In this document: positions 6,538 to 16,435 of the stretch, piece by piece | How the letters are laid out: each line of letters starts with the position of its first letter | Position numbering within the stretch: the stretch's first letter is position 1 | From: UBA5436 sp050951845 | Lineage (GTDB): Bacteria > Bacillota > Clostridia > Saccharofermentanales > DTU023 | Length of the DNA stretch: 64,000 bases | NCBI GenBank assembly: GCA_050951845.1 | Contig: JBMNJV010000001.1 | Span: forward strand, 682,001-746,000 | Direction of reading: 5' to 3' | Program-made: the position numbers and the translations under genes | The notes under the pieces: model-generated | Databases searched by the model: none | The model's input: only the letters and a program-made list of their open reading frames with translations | Told to the model about the DNA's origin: nothing

Positions 6538-8262
6538 ATGTTAGATAAATTACTTTTTCGGTATATAGGAAATGCCAAAAAATATATTGTTGTCAGTGTC
6601 TTAATGATGATGATAAAAGTTGCAGGTAGTTTTTTGATTGCTCTATCACTTGGAAGATTTTTTCAAGATCTGTATTATTTTGTTTTTGATAATCTAAGAA
6701 TTAATATTCTGATTTTCTTGATAGGCTATCTTTTAAGATCCGGCAGTCTCTATTGCGTAACAAAATACCAAACTAAAATTACCGGTGAAGTGAAAACAAA
6801 TATCAGAACGGAAATGATTACCAAAGCCATGCGGATCGGACCAACCTATCTGAATTACACATCTACTTCCAATATGATCAATATGGGCTCAGATACAATA
6901 GAACAGTTGGAAAATTATTACGGACGTTTCTTGCCGCAATTTTTTGGCAGTTTCGGTATGAGTTTAGTGACATTTTGCATATTATTATTTATCAGCCGGC
7001 AATCCGCGATTTTATTCTTGATTCTGGCTCCGATTATTCCTCTGATGCTGAAAGCAATCTTAGAAATGGTCAGTCGGAAGCAAAAAAAATATTGGGGAAG
7101 TTATCAAGATGTAGGTCAATTGTTTCTGGATAGTTTACAAGGTATGACAACCTTAAAAATATTTTCTGCAGATGAAAAGAGAGCAGAAGAAATTCATGAG
7201 AAATCAGAAAAATTCCGTATTGAAACGATGAATATTTTGCGAATGCAATTAAATTCGATCACTTTAATCGAATGGATTGCTTATGGCGGCAGTGTTGCTT
7301 TAATAGCACTTGGCTTATCGAATATTACTTTTACAGCTCAAAACATTATGCCGATGATTGTTCTGGTATTTATGTCACTGGAAGCTTTTAGTCCGATGGT
7401 TACTTTAACCTCGAGTTTCCATGTCGCGATGACAGGTGTAGCAGCCGGTAAAAATCTGATTGATTTCTTTGCTTTGACCGAACAAGATGAATCACGTAAA
7501 GATGAAATGGACAATGAGGCAAAGGGCATTACGGTGAGAAACCTCACTTTTTCCTATCAGAATAATGAGCGTAAAGTATTGGAGAAAGTAAATGCTGAAT
7601 TTACCAACAATGGTTATACAGCAATTGTCGGTCCATCCGGTTCAGGAAAAACAACTCTGGTACGGCTGCTGGTGGGTCAACTGGATGGTGGCGAAGAAGC
7701 AATTTTTTGGGGAGAAAATTCATATCTCACCTACAAAAAACAATCTGTTACGGAAAACATGATTCGTATTGCACATGATGCGCATGTCTTTGAACAAACG
7801 ATTCGTAAAAATTTATTAATGGGGAAAAGAACCGCAACAGATGAAGAATTAATCAATGCGCTTAAAACCGTTCAGCTTTATGACGAAATTGAACAACGCG
7901 GAGGTCTCGATTTAGAAATTAAATCCGGAGGCAGTAATCTTTCCGGCGGACAAAAACAGCGTCTTGTTTTGGCAAGGGCGATTTTGCACGATGCCCAGGT
8001 ATATGTTTTTGATGAAGCCGGTTCCAACATTGATGTGGATAGTGAAGCTATTATTCTGCAAGTAATGGAGGAAATTGCAAAAGAGAATATTGTTATTCTT
8101 GTATCCCATCGTTTATATGCCGGCAGAAATGCCAAAAATATTTATGTCTTAGATGACGGCAAACTGGTTGAAGAAGGTAATTTCAAGAAATTAATCAATC
8201 GGCGAGGAGTTTATCAGCAAATGTGGCAAAGTCAAAAGCGATTTGAAGGAGTCAATCTATGA
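6538..8262 (+). CDS. Exporter-fold ABC transporter (TMD-NBD), first of a pair in module 1 (SiaD-like)
   Basis: 574 residues: a six-helix transmembrane domain (1-~310) fused to an ABC ATPase domain. Walker A GPSGSGKTT starts near residue 365, the signature LSGGQKQR near 468, and Walker B is VYVFDEAGSNID. AAGG lies just before the ATG. Its stop overlaps the next ABC gene in ATGA, so the two probably form a heterodimer. The order ABC-ABC-S-T-AA matches siaDEFGH of Streptococcus pyogenes, where the ECF part takes up haem; exporter-fold pairs such as YbtPQ and IrtAB import ferric siderophores. The operators upstream point to iron or another metal; the cargo itself is inference. Confidence 0.88.
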   Translation: MLDKLLFRYIGNAKKYIVVSVLMMMIKVAGSFLIALSLGRFFQDLYYFVFDNLRINILIFLIGYLLRSGSLYCVTKYQTKITGEVKTNIRTEMITKAMRIGPTYLNYTSTSNMINMGSDTIEQLENYYGRFLPQFFGSFGMSLVTFCILLFISRQSAILFLILAPIIPLMLKAILEMVSRKQKKYWGSYQDVGQLFLDSLQGMTTLKIFSADEKRAEEIHEKSEKFRIETMNILRMQLNSITLIEWIAYGGSVALIALGLSNITFTAQNIMPMIVLVFMSLEAFSPMVTLTSSFHVAMTGVAAGKNLIDFFALTEQDESRKDEMDNEAKGITVRNLTFSYQNNERKVLEKVNAEFTNNGYTAIVGPSGSGKTTLVRLLVGQLDGGEEAIFWGENSYLTYKKQSVTENMIRIAHDAHVFEQTIRKNLLMGKRTATDEELINALKTVQLYDEIEQRGGLDLEIKSGGSNLSGGQKQRLVLARAILHDAQVYVFDEAGSNIDVDSEAIILQVMEEIAKENIVILVSHRLYAGRNAKNIYVLDDGKLVEEGNFKKLINRRGVYQQMWQSQKRFEGVNL

Positions 8263-9905
8263 GAAAAAGAAATTCCTTGCGAATCATGATTGATTTGATG
8301 ATTTTAGCTAAAGAAGAACTTTCAGATTTAATTATTGCGATTATTGCCGGTATTATTTCGTTTCTTTCAAGTACAGGAATTGCTGTATTCGCAGCTTTAC
8401 TCATTGTTCAATCAGCAGGTTTGATCAGCATATCCTTTACAAAAATTGTTTGGCTGATGGCAATTTTTGCGTTCATCAGAGGGATTACCAGATATTTAGA
8501 GCAATATCTGAATCATTTAGTGGCTTTTAAAGTCTTACGTATGTTACGTGATAAAGTATTTGCTGCAGTCAGAAAACTTGCTCCGGCAAAAATAGAGGGA
8601 AGTAATAAAGGCGAATTGATTTCGATGATAACCGGCGATATTGAATTAATTGAAGTTTTTTACGCTCATACGATTTCTCCGATATCAATAGCCATTATTT
8701 GCGGCAGTATTTATCTTGTCCTGATTGCAATGTTTTCACCGATCATTGCTTTAATAACACTTCTTACATACTTAATCATGGGAGTTGGTTTATCGCTGGT
8801 TTTTTCTAAATGGGCAAAGAAAACGGGACGTGCACTGCGTAAGGAAATTGGCGGCTTGAATAATATTTTTTTAGATATTTTACGCGGTATTACTGAAATT
8901 ATGCAATTTGCTTATCGTGATAAAGCAATTCGTCTTGTGCAAAAGTCAAATCAAGCATTAGTCAAGAAACAAGCGAATCTGATCGAACAATTAGCTTTGT
9001 TATTAGCTTTAGAAGATACAATTGTGGTATTAACAACCGGTATTGTTGTCTTGATCGGTATAAAGACAGGTCTTGTCTGGTCTATTCTTTTACCATTAAC
9101 ATTCGGTATTTTCTTCAGTTTTCCCGCGATAGCGAATGTGGCATCACTCGGTAATGGTTTATCCCAATCTTTGGCTTGCGGCGAACGTGTTCTTAATCTT
9201 TTGGAGGAAGAACCGGTGGTCAATCAAGTGACGGACGGGATTGACTTAAATATTGTAAATGAGATTACAGATCCCGTTATCAAGATCGATAATCTTACAT
9301 TTGCTTATGAAGAGCAACCGGTTTTGGAGAATTTCAATTTGAAAGTATCACAAGGTGAAGTATTGGGCATTCAGGGAGAAAGCGGTTGTGGCAAATCGAC
9401 TTTATTGAAATTAATGATGTGTTTTTGGCCTGCCGATCAAGGTGAAATTCTGATTTTCGGGCATCCGGTTCAATCTATCAATACACAATCTTTGTGGAAC
9501 AATATCAGTTACATGACCCAAAGCACGGAATTTTTCGAGGGTACAATCAAAGATAATTTATTGATAGCCAAACCGTATGCGACAGATCAAGAATTAAAAG
9601 ACGCTTTACGAAAGGCATCTGTTTTGGAATTTGTAGAAAGTTTAGAAAATGGTTTAGATACTACATTGACCGAATTAGGTGACAACTTTTCGGCAGGAGA
9701 AAGACAACGTTTCGGTCTGGCAAGATGTTTTTTGGAAGATACGAAAATTATGCTGTTAGATGAACCGACCAGCAATCTTGATGTATTAAATGAAAATATT
9801 ATTTTAGAAGCTTTAAGACGAAACAAATCGGATAAAACAATAATTATGGTTAGTCATAGAGCAAGTTGTTTTAAAATTTGTGATCGGATCATTCAAATTT
9901 CGTAA
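8259..9905 (+). CDS. Exporter-fold ABC transporter (TMD-NBD), second of a pair in module 1 (SiaE-like)
   Basis: 548 residues, starting inside the stop of the previous gene (ATGA). Transmembrane domain ~1-300; Walker A GESGCGKSTLL near residue 373; Walker B IMLLDEPTSNLD. The signature reads FSAGERQR rather than LSGGQ, so its composite ATP site may be degenerate, as is common in heterodimeric ABC pairs. It lies 12 bp before the ECF S-component fusion gene, so all five genes probably form one operon. Confidence 0.88.
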   Translation: MRKRNSLRIMIDLMILAKEELSDLIIAIIAGIISFLSSTGIAVFAALLIVQSAGLISISFTKIVWLMAIFAFIRGITRYLEQYLNHLVAFKVLRMLRDKVFAAVRKLAPAKIEGSNKGELISMITGDIELIEVFYAHTISPISIAIICGSIYLVLIAMFSPIIALITLLTYLIMGVGLSLVFSKWAKKTGRALRKEIGGLNNIFLDILRGITEIMQFAYRDKAIRLVQKSNQALVKKQANLIEQLALLLALEDTIVVLTTGIVVLIGIKTGLVWSILLPLTFGIFFSFPAIANVASLGNGLSQSLACGERVLNLLEEEPVVNQVTDGIDLNIVNEITDPVIKIDNLTFAYEEQPVLENFNLKVSQGEVLGIQGESGCGKSTLLKLMMCFWPADQGEILIFGHPVQSINTQSLWNNISYMTQSTEFFEGTIKDNLLIAKPYATDQELKDALRKASVLEFVESLENGLDTTLTELGDNFSAGERQRFGLARCFLEDTKIMLLDEPTSNLDVLNENIILEALRRNKSDKTIIMVSHRASCFKICDRIIQIS

Positions 9906-9917
9906 TAGGAAAAGTTC

Positions 9918-10967
9918 ATGAGCAAGCAATACAAACAATTTCCGAATTTAAGAAAGATGTTAGTCATAAATAAAGAAGAAGAGCAGGAAAAAAAGAAATT
10001 TGAAAAAAAGATTTTCTTTTTAATGACAGCAATTTATTGTGAGGACCATCATTTAACAGAAAATATTAAAATTTCAGTTTCAGATTTAGAGTTTCCGGAA
10101 GAAATAGAAAGCTGGATTTTAGAGGAAAAACGCATTGCTAATTATCGATTATGTGCTGCTTGTTATGAATTGGTAAATAAGGCTTTTCAACATACACAGA
10201 GATGCCCTCACAGTACCTATAAAACATTTTGTCACGAATGTCCGACAATGTGTTATCGAAAAGAGGACCAGGAAAAAATGCTTCCGATTATGCGGTATTC
10301 CGGTAAAAAAATCATGTGGAAACATCCGATGTATGCTCAGCGATTTATAAAAAATCTTCTAAAGAATAAAAACAAAATAAAAAATATGATAAGAGAGGAA
10401 AATAGAGGAGCAGAGATGAAGAAAATTGAATTTAGAGCTTTTACAATTAAAGATATTGTTTTTTTAGCAGTAATTACAGCTGTTACATTATTAGCTTCCG
10501 GACCGATTGCACCTCTTGTTATGACAGTAACAAAATTGGGAGCGCAAGCCTTCGCCATGGCATTACCCTTTGCTTTGTTCACATCCATCGGTTTACGCAA
10601 AGTGAAAAAAAGCGGATCACTGACCATAGTAGGCATATTTTCCGGTCTGGTGCTTTTGTTAATGGCACCGGTTATGTTCTTTAATCAACTGATTGCTTCA
10701 CTTCTTTCAGAGAGTTTGGCGTTAATTCTTTTCAAAAGCTATGAAAATAAAAAAGCCATTCTCTTTAGTGCCGGATTGTTTTCGTTTTTCACAATACCGA
10801 CAACAGCTGTAGTCAATATTCTGGCAAAAGGCAGAACAATTACGGAGCAAGTCGGAAATCCGATAACTTTTATTCTGTTTGTTCTGGGTGCTGCAGCATT
10901 AGGATTTTTAGGTGCGTTTATCGGCAACAAAATTTCAAATGAACTAGAAAAAGCCGGTAAATTATAG
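9918..10967 (+). CDS. YgbA-like domain fused to an MptD-type ECF S-component
   Basis: 349 residues. Residues ~20-150 match the nitrous-oxide-stimulated promoter (YgbA_NO) family: YCEDHH, then Cys motifs CAAC, C-P-H and CHECPTMCY, and the end IMRYSGKKIMWKHPMY. After a Lys/Asn-rich linker, residues ~170-349 form a six-helix S-component of the MptD/Trep_Strep type (IGLRKVKKSGS, TTAVVNILAKG). An internal ATG at 10416, with GAGGAG just upstream, could also make the S-component alone. S-components bind the substrate for an ECF transporter. The fusion joins a Cys-rich, possibly metal-binding domain to uptake; the combined role is unknown. Confidence 0.82.
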   Translation: MSKQYKQFPNLRKMLVINKEEEQEKKKFEKKIFFLMTAIYCEDHHLTENIKISVSDLEFPEEIESWILEEKRIANYRLCAACYELVNKAFQHTQRCPHSTYKTFCHECPTMCYRKEDQEKMLPIMRYSGKKIMWKHPMYAQRFIKNLLKNKNKIKNMIREENRGAEMKKIEFRAFTIKDIVFLAVITAVTLLASGPIAPLVMTVTKLGAQAFAMALPFALFTSIGLRKVKKSGSLTIVGIFSGLVLLLMAPVMFFNQLIASLLSESLALILFKSYENKKAILFSAGLFSFFTIPTTAVVNILAKGRTITEQVGNPITFILFVLGAAALGFLGAFIGNKISNELEKAGKL

Positions 10968-11001
10968 GCTTGCATACGGGTAAATTATAGGTTTGTATAT
11001 G
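10956..11001 (+). repeat. Imperfect 23-bp tandem duplication spanning a stop codon
   Basis: Unit 1 at 10956-10978 and unit 2 at 10979-11001 both begin GGTAAATTATAGG and differ at three positions. Unit 1 holds the stop of the S-component gene; unit 2 ends on the start codon of the next gene. Confidence 0.85.
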
Positions 11002-11679
11002 TGTAAAGAAAGCCATGCTATTCATCCGATTTTATCTTTACTATATAGTCTTTTGTTATTTGTTACCGGATTATTATTTGTGAAAGAAATTTGGTTTTGG
11101 CTTTTCTTCGTCACTTTCCTGATTCTCTTTTTACTATTCAGATTTGAAAAAATCATCATCAAGACAATCCCGTTTATTTTGATTTTCGGATTAATAATGT
11201 CGGGTTTGACAATTATCAATGGCAATAAATCAGATGTTTTATACTCTTTTTATCGGGTACTTGCTTTAGGTCTGGCATCCATACTCAGTATCAGTGTAAA
11301 ACCGATTAATCTTGTTCGGGCATTCAACCAATTGCATTTTCCACGCTGGATCAGTTTAGGTTTTTTGATCGTCATTAGGTTTATGCAAATATTTTGTGAA
11401 GAAATTAAGCAAATCAGACAAGCCATTGTTTTGAGAGGTATTCGATTTATAAATACACCTGTTTTATGGAGCAGAGCTTTCTTTATTCCGCTGATCATAC
11501 GAGTGTTAAGCATTTCCGAGGGTTTGGCTATTTCATTGGAAACAAGAGGATTTGCCACAAACATCGAAAGTAGTTCATATCAGATTATCTGTTTTAAAAG
11601 AAGAGATCTGATCTTTTCTAGTCTGTTTCTTGCTTGTTTGACTTTTTATATTTATTGGTTTGCAGGAGGGTATAGATGA
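10999..11679 (+). CDS. ECF transporter T-component (EcfT-like, SiaG-like)
   Basis: 226 residues from ATG 10999; a TTG two codons earlier is possible and no clear ribosome site is present. It is hydrophobic with five or six membrane helices, and the cytoplasmic coupling motifs near RQAIVLRGIRF and SLETRGFA match the two Ala/Ser-x-Arg-Gly signatures of EcfT proteins that grip the ATPases. Its stop overlaps the ATPase gene as ATGA. Confidence 0.85.
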   Translation: MCKESHAIHPILSLLYSLLLFVTGLLFVKEIWFWLFFVTFLILFLLFRFEKIIIKTIPFILIFGLIMSGLTIINGNKSDVLYSFYRVLALGLASILSISVKPINLVRAFNQLHFPRWISLGFLIVIRFMQIFCEEIKQIRQAIVLRGIRFINTPVLWSRAFFIPLIIRVLSISEGLAISLETRGFATNIESSSYQIICFKRRDLIFSSLFLACLTFYIYWFAGGYR

Positions 11680-13130
11680 GTTTAGCCTTAGAAATAAAAA
11701 ATCTATCTTTATCCTATGATTTGACTGAAGAAAAATCTGATAATTTGACTCAAATAAAATCCGATGATTTAACTGAAGTAAAAGCCAATGCAGATAAACA
11801 ATGGATATTTAAAGATCTCAATTTTCAAATCAAATCAGGTGAATTTATCTTGGTTGCCGGTCCTTCCGGCTGCGGTAAATCATCATTGATGAATGCGATT
11901 AATGGTGTTATCCCTAATTTGAAAAAAGCTCAGGTCAGAGGAGATATCTATATACAAGGCAAAAGGATTACGGACAGCACGGTTCGTGAACGCACAAAAT
12001 TGGTCGGCAGTGTATTTCAGAATCCGAGAGAACAAATTATTTTCGATGAAGTGGCAGATGAAATTGTTTTTCCCATGGAAAACCTTGGAAAATCGCCTCG
12101 GAAAATGCGGGAAAAGCTGACTGCTTTATTAAAGATGACCGGTTTAAGAGCCGGCAGTAAAACAGCTACATTATCAGGCGGTGAAAAACAAAAATTAATT
12201 ACGGCATGTACCTTGGCAATGGAGCAAAAAATCCTGCTTTTAGACGAACCTTTAGCCAACATGGATGCTAATTCGGCAATAGAATTATTAACATTATTGA
12301 GAAAATTAGCTAAACAAGAAGATTATACCGTAGTTTTAATTGAGCATCGTCAAGAATTAGTTTTGCCGTATATTGACAGAGTATTTTCCTGTGTAAAAAG
12401 TGATCTTGAAAACGTAGATATGAAAATAGAGATATGGGAAAATATAAAAGAGTATCAAACCTATTTTTGTGTGATTCCTCAACAAAAAACATGGACAGCA
12501 AAAATTGCAACAAATGATAAAGATGCGGAAACCGTATTTTCTGTTAATAATATGACTTATCATATAGAAAATTGCTTTTTGTTCAATAATTTTTCCTGGC
12601 AGGTAAAAAGAGGAGACGAATGGGTTATTTTAGGAGAAAACGGTTGCGGAAAAACAACATTGCTTAAACTATTAATTGGTTTTGAAAAACCAAGCAAAGG
12701 CCGTATTTCATCTTTATTCAACAAAAGAGAGAAAAGAAAGAAAATCGGTTATGTCCTGCAAAATCCGGACTATCAACTCTTTATGCCGCGAGTAAAAGAC
12801 GAGCTTTATTTAAATTCAAAATCTCCGGAGTTTATCAAACAATTAATCGATCTTTTCGGATTCGATAATATGCTCGAACGTCATCCGTTAAGTTTGAGTG
12901 AAGGGCAAAAAAGAAAATTAGGTTTTGCCTGTATTATCGCGAATGAACCGGAGATTTTGTTTTTAGATGAACCGACCGTCGGGCTTGATACGGGCAGTTT
13001 GGAGCAATTACTTAGCGGTTTGAGACTGCTTAAACAAAAATCTGAGCAAGATTTAACAGTCATCAGTATCAGCCATGATAAAAGAGCAATTCCTTATCTG
13101 GGAAATAAATTTTTAACATTGAGCAAATAA
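11676..13130 (+). CDS. Fused ECF transporter ATPase (EcfA-EcfA', SiaH-like)
   Basis: 484 residues with two ABC ATPase domains in one chain. Domain 1: Walker A GPSGCGKSSL, signature LSGGEKQKL, Walker B ILLLDEPLANMD. Domain 2 (from ~residue 290): GENGCGKTTLL, signature LSEGQKRKLGFA, Walker B LFLDEPTVGLD. Near the N-terminus, a short acidic stretch repeats DNLTQIKSD/DDLTEVKAN. It powers the T- and S-components encoded upstream and is the last gene of module 1. Confidence 0.9.
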   Translation: MSLALEIKNLSLSYDLTEEKSDNLTQIKSDDLTEVKANADKQWIFKDLNFQIKSGEFILVAGPSGCGKSSLMNAINGVIPNLKKAQVRGDIYIQGKRITDSTVRERTKLVGSVFQNPREQIIFDEVADEIVFPMENLGKSPRKMREKLTALLKMTGLRAGSKTATLSGGEKQKLITACTLAMEQKILLLDEPLANMDANSAIELLTLLRKLAKQEDYTVVLIEHRQELVLPYIDRVFSCVKSDLENVDMKIEIWENIKEYQTYFCVIPQQKTWTAKIATNDKDAETVFSVNNMTYHIENCFLFNNFSWQVKRGDEWVILGENGCGKTTLLKLLIGFEKPSKGRISSLFNKREKRKKIGYVLQNPDYQLFMPRVKDELYLNSKSPEFIKQLIDLFGFDNMLERHPLSLSEGQKRKLGFACIIANEPEILFLDEPTVGLDTGSLEQLLSGLRLLKQKSEQDLTVISISHDKRAIPYLGNKFLTLSK

Positions 13131-13211
13131 AAGCAGTATTTACTCTTTAATTTCGTTTGCATGTCAACTAATGTGAGATCACTCTTGCAAATTCTGAAGG
13201 TGATAAAGAAT

Positions 13212-14156
13212 TTAAAGCCCGTTTAACAAGTCAACAATTTCGTCATATGTTTTCCTTGATGCTTTGTTTATCCTCATAACACCATAGCAATGCGGCATTT
13301 CCGGCTCGACATGAATCCGATAATCAACCCCCGCTTTCTCAAATGATTCACGATATAGCGGTACTGCAAAAGCCAGGCTTTCTTTTTCACCAAAGTAGAG
13401 AAAGATTCTTCCACTATTTCGAAAATCACCATTGGCAGTATAAATGAGCCATTCATTCATTTCCTCTCCGCATTTGTGTATACGTCCATACGCCTCAACC
13501 ATATCTACGGAAATGAGCGGGTCAATGCCTCGGTACGCTTCGAGCATTTCTTTTTCAGCTAAGTTCGCAGGCATGTGACCGGGTGATAAGCCGACAGTAA
13601 TTGCCGGCATCGGAAGATTTTCTCTGTAATAATTATTCCACGAGAGCATCGTCATCGCCGCAGTTGCTCCAAACGACACACCCAAAACACCTATTGTTTT
13701 ATAATCGTAATTGTTCAGCATCAACCTGTACGTTTCAAAAATCATTCGATACGTTTCTTTAATCGGCTGCTTCGTTGAAGGTGGGTAAAACGGATAATAG
13801 ATTTCGCAGTCAACACGTTTTAAAAGTTTTTTAGCAAGGAGAAGTTGCATCTGACAATAGTCGTACACTCCACCTCCGCCACAAATATAGAGTACAGCTC
13901 GCTTTGGTCTTTGTTCTTTTTTTATTAGCCCATTCTTTTTCAAAAATTTCTTTTTCATGCGGAGACAATGGTAAGTTCCAATATCTGTATGAATTTTTTC
14001 ATCTTTATATTCTATCTTCTTATCATTTGGAAGTTTAAAACTCTGTCTCTCGTTATGCGCTTTTGCATGAGTATAGATTTCATCTACCGGTTTATCCGGG
14101 AAAAAAAACGAAAGTAAACGAAAACTGCTCATAATGATTTTATTACTGATTTTCAT
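13212..14156 (-). CDS. Alpha/beta-hydrolase (esterase-like) of module 2
   Basis: 314 residues. Nucleophile elbow GVSFG (Ser161), an oxyanion segment CGGGG (92-96) in place of the usual HGGG, and a C-terminal catalytic His in EPEMPHCYGV give a hormone-sensitive-lipase/acetyl-esterase-like fold. An N-terminal hydrophobic stretch may anchor it loosely. It overlaps the upstream fused ATPase gene by 14 bases and so is cotranscribed with an ECF transporter in the metal regulon. It may hydrolyse an imported ester such as a siderophore; this is inference. Confidence 0.8.
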   Translation of the reverse strand: MKISNKIIMSSFRLLSFFFPDKPVDEIYTHAKAHNERQSFKLPNDKKIEYKDEKIHTDIGTYHCLRMKKKFLKKNGLIKKEQRPKRAVLYICGGGGVYDYCQMQLLLAKKLLKRVDCEIYYPFYPPSTKQPIKETYRMIFETYRLMLNNYDYKTIGVLGVSFGATAAMTMLSWNNYYRENLPMPAITVGLSPGHMPANLAEKEMLEAYRGIDPLISVDMVEAYGRIHKCGEEMNEWLIYTANGDFRNSGRIFLYFGEKESLAFAVPLYRESFEKAGVDYRIHVEPEMPHCYGVMRINKASRKTYDEIVDLLNGL

Positions 14157-15723
14157 AAAAAACTTCCGTTGTTAAAGAAGGATCAACCAGCTCATGAATT
14201 TCTGCGTCCAGCAGCTGGAGCAGCTCTTGGTCATGGGTAGCCAGTAGTATGAGATGGTCCCGGGCATATTCTGTTAATATTTCCGCCATGGCTACCATGT
14301 GTTTTAAATCGAGTCCTGATGTAGGCTCGTCCAAAATGAGGATTGGCCGATTCATTAAGAGAGCGGTAGCAAAGGCTAGACGTTGTTTTTGTCCGCCTGA
14401 AAGAGAAAAAGGATGTGCATCCAGATAACTATCGAGTGCAAGCTTTTTTGTTAAAGAAATGATCTGTTCTTCTTTTTCTTTTGGTTGCAGGTTGCTTTCT
14501 TCCAGAGAAAGCAACAGTTCATTATAGACAGAATCTGTTAAAAGTTGATGATTCACTTCTTGGAAGACAACGCTGCATAACCGGTGCATCCGTCTTAGTT
14601 TATAGCGCTGATTCTTATAATGGACATAGCCTTTAGCCCGTTTTTCCAATCCTGCCAGGGAACGCAGGAGAGTGGACTTTCCCATTCCGTTGCCGGCGAC
14701 TAAAGCATGGATGCTATTTGCTGCAAAGCAGTAATTTTTTATCCGGAGAAATGGCCGAGAGGTCTTGGCGTAAGCCATCTCCAGTGATTCTATGTAAAAG
14801 TCTTCAGGGTCGATGTCCCTTGTTTTGGTTCGATTTTCTTGTCTGCCGGGCAGTCGGATGACTAATTGCCGGTCAATCGATAAAGAGGATAAAGCTTGAA
14901 TATTTCTTAAACCCATCTGACTTAATTGTTCATCAGACAGGCGACGCAACCGGTTTCCGGAAAAGCATTCTTTGATTTCTCCATCTTTCATAAAAATAAC
15001 CCGGTCGACAAGCTGGCTGACATAAGCTAAGCGATGTTCTGCAACCAATTGTGTGACACCTGCCTGTTTAAAAGCCTGCATCATTTGGGCTAATGAGTGC
15101 ATGCCGGCTGTATCGAGGTTAGAAGACGGTTCATCATATAACATAATGGGAGGTTGCATGGCTGCTACACAAAGACAAGCCACCCTTTGTTTCTCACCGC
15201 CGGAGAGATGAAACAGATTCCTTTCTAAATAGGGTTCCAGCCGAAATTCTTTGATCAGAGTTGAAATGCGTTTTTCGATTACTTCTGCAGGAAGATTTAA
15301 GTTTTCGCAGCCGAATCTTAGTTCGTCTTTGACCAGAACATTAAAAAACTGAGAGCGAGGATTTTGAAAAACAGAGCCGGTCAGTACCCCGCGCCGGTCA
15401 ACCGGCAGACCTAGAATAGATTCGCTGCGAAAGAATACATCGCCTTCGATTCTGCCGCTTAAAAACTCAGGAATGATCCCGTTAATGATTTGCAGGAGAG
15501 TCGTTTTGCCACAGCCGCTCTCACCGGTAATTAAGATTAATTCTCCGGGTTTCACAGCAAAAGAAATATTTTTAAGAGTTGCTTCTTTTTCCGCTGAAGT
15601 TTGAATTGTTGGTATTTCTTCATCATACCAATCTGCCAAATCGATAACCGATTCTTCATAGGTAAAACTGAGTCTGTCAATTCGCAAATCTTGTTCTTTT
15701 TCTTCGGATATACTCTTTTTCAT
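14143..15723 (-). CDS. Fused ECF transporter ATPase of module 2
   Basis: About 526 residues from ATG 15723, ten bases after the T-component stop; a TTG at 15750 is an alternative start. Domain 1: GESGCGKTTLL, LSGGEKQRV, IMLYDEPSSNLD. Domain 2: AGNGMGKSTLL, LSGGQKQRLAFAT, LILDEPTSGLD. Both ATP sites look intact. It is paralogous to the 11676 gene and follows its own S- and T-components. Confidence 0.9.
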   Translation of the reverse strand: MKKSISEEKEQDLRIDRLSFTYEESVIDLADWYDEEIPTIQTSAEKEATLKNISFAVKPGELILITGESGCGKTTLLQIINGIIPEFLSGRIEGDVFFRSESILGLPVDRRGVLTGSVFQNPRSQFFNVLVKDELRFGCENLNLPAEVIEKRISTLIKEFRLEPYLERNLFHLSGGEKQRVACLCVAAMQPPIMLYDEPSSNLDTAGMHSLAQMMQAFKQAGVTQLVAEHRLAYVSQLVDRVIFMKDGEIKECFSGNRLRRLSDEQLSQMGLRNIQALSSLSIDRQLVIRLPGRQENRTKTRDIDPEDFYIESLEMAYAKTSRPFLRIKNYCFAANSIHALVAGNGMGKSTLLRSLAGLEKRAKGYVHYKNQRYKLRRMHRLCSVVFQEVNHQLLTDSVYNELLLSLEESNLQPKEKEEQIISLTKKLALDSYLDAHPFSLSGGQKQRLAFATALLMNRPILILDEPTSGLDLKHMVAMAEILTEYARDHLILLATHDQELLQLLDAEIHELVDPSLTTEVFYENQ

Positions 15724-15733
15724 GTCTGTGTTC

Positions 15734-16435
15734 TCACTTTCCCGGCACAACTATTAAAGTGATCAGCCACAAAAGAAGTAATAGACAGGACAGGATAATT
15801 AGGATCCAGTCGTAAAAACGTAAATTATCACTTTCATAAGATGTTCGTTCCCTGCCGGTGTTCAAGCCTCGGCATAAAGAAGCCATACTCAGTTCATCGC
15901 CGATTCTGGCAGTGGATAAAAGTAAAGGTGTGAGCCGGTAATTGAGAATTCGCAAAGGATGGCGGAGCGCTTTTAAGCCGGTTAATCTTCGCATGCGCAA
16001 GGCTTGCTTGATACCGGCATTTTCGGCTCGGATCGTCGGAATAAAGCGAAAGATCACGGATGTGGCAAGTGTAATGCCGGTTGGAATATGTATGCGGCTT
16101 AATCCGTTAATGTATTCGCTGATGCTGGTGGTTTGTATGATTAAAAATCCAATGGTAATTCCCGGCAGTAATAGTTGCAAGATTGTAAGGAAAAGTCGGA
16201 CTGGCCAAGGCAAGTACATTGTCAAAGGATCCAAGGCAGGTACATGATCGATAAGGCTGAAAAATAAGATTAGGATATAGGTTCCTGCCATACGCCAGCG
16301 CTTAAGAAAGAGTGTCCAGACAAGCGGTACGGCGGTCAGCACCCAGACTAAGAATGGCCAGGCCTGGCGGAAGGGTGCGTTGACCATGACCGTGGAAACA
16401 CTTAGTCCAATAGCTAATTTACTTCTTATATTCAT
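15734..16435 (-). CDS. ECF transporter T-component of module 2
   Basis: 233 residues, starting one base after the S-component stop. Several membrane helices, with coupling motifs QALRMRRLTG and MASLCRGLNTG corresponding to the EcfT Arg-Gly signatures. It links the S-component to the fused ATPase. Confidence 0.85.
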   Translation of the reverse strand: MNIRSKLAIGLSVSTVMVNAPFRQAWPFLVWVLTAVPLVWTLFLKRWRMAGTYILILFFSLIDHVPALDPLTMYLPWPVRLFLTILQLLLPGITIGFLIIQTTSISEYINGLSRIHIPTGITLATSVIFRFIPTIRAENAGIKQALRMRRLTGLKALRHPLRILNYRLTPLLLSTARIGDELSMASLCRGLNTGRERTSYESDNLRFYDWILIILSCLLLLLWLITLIVVPGK

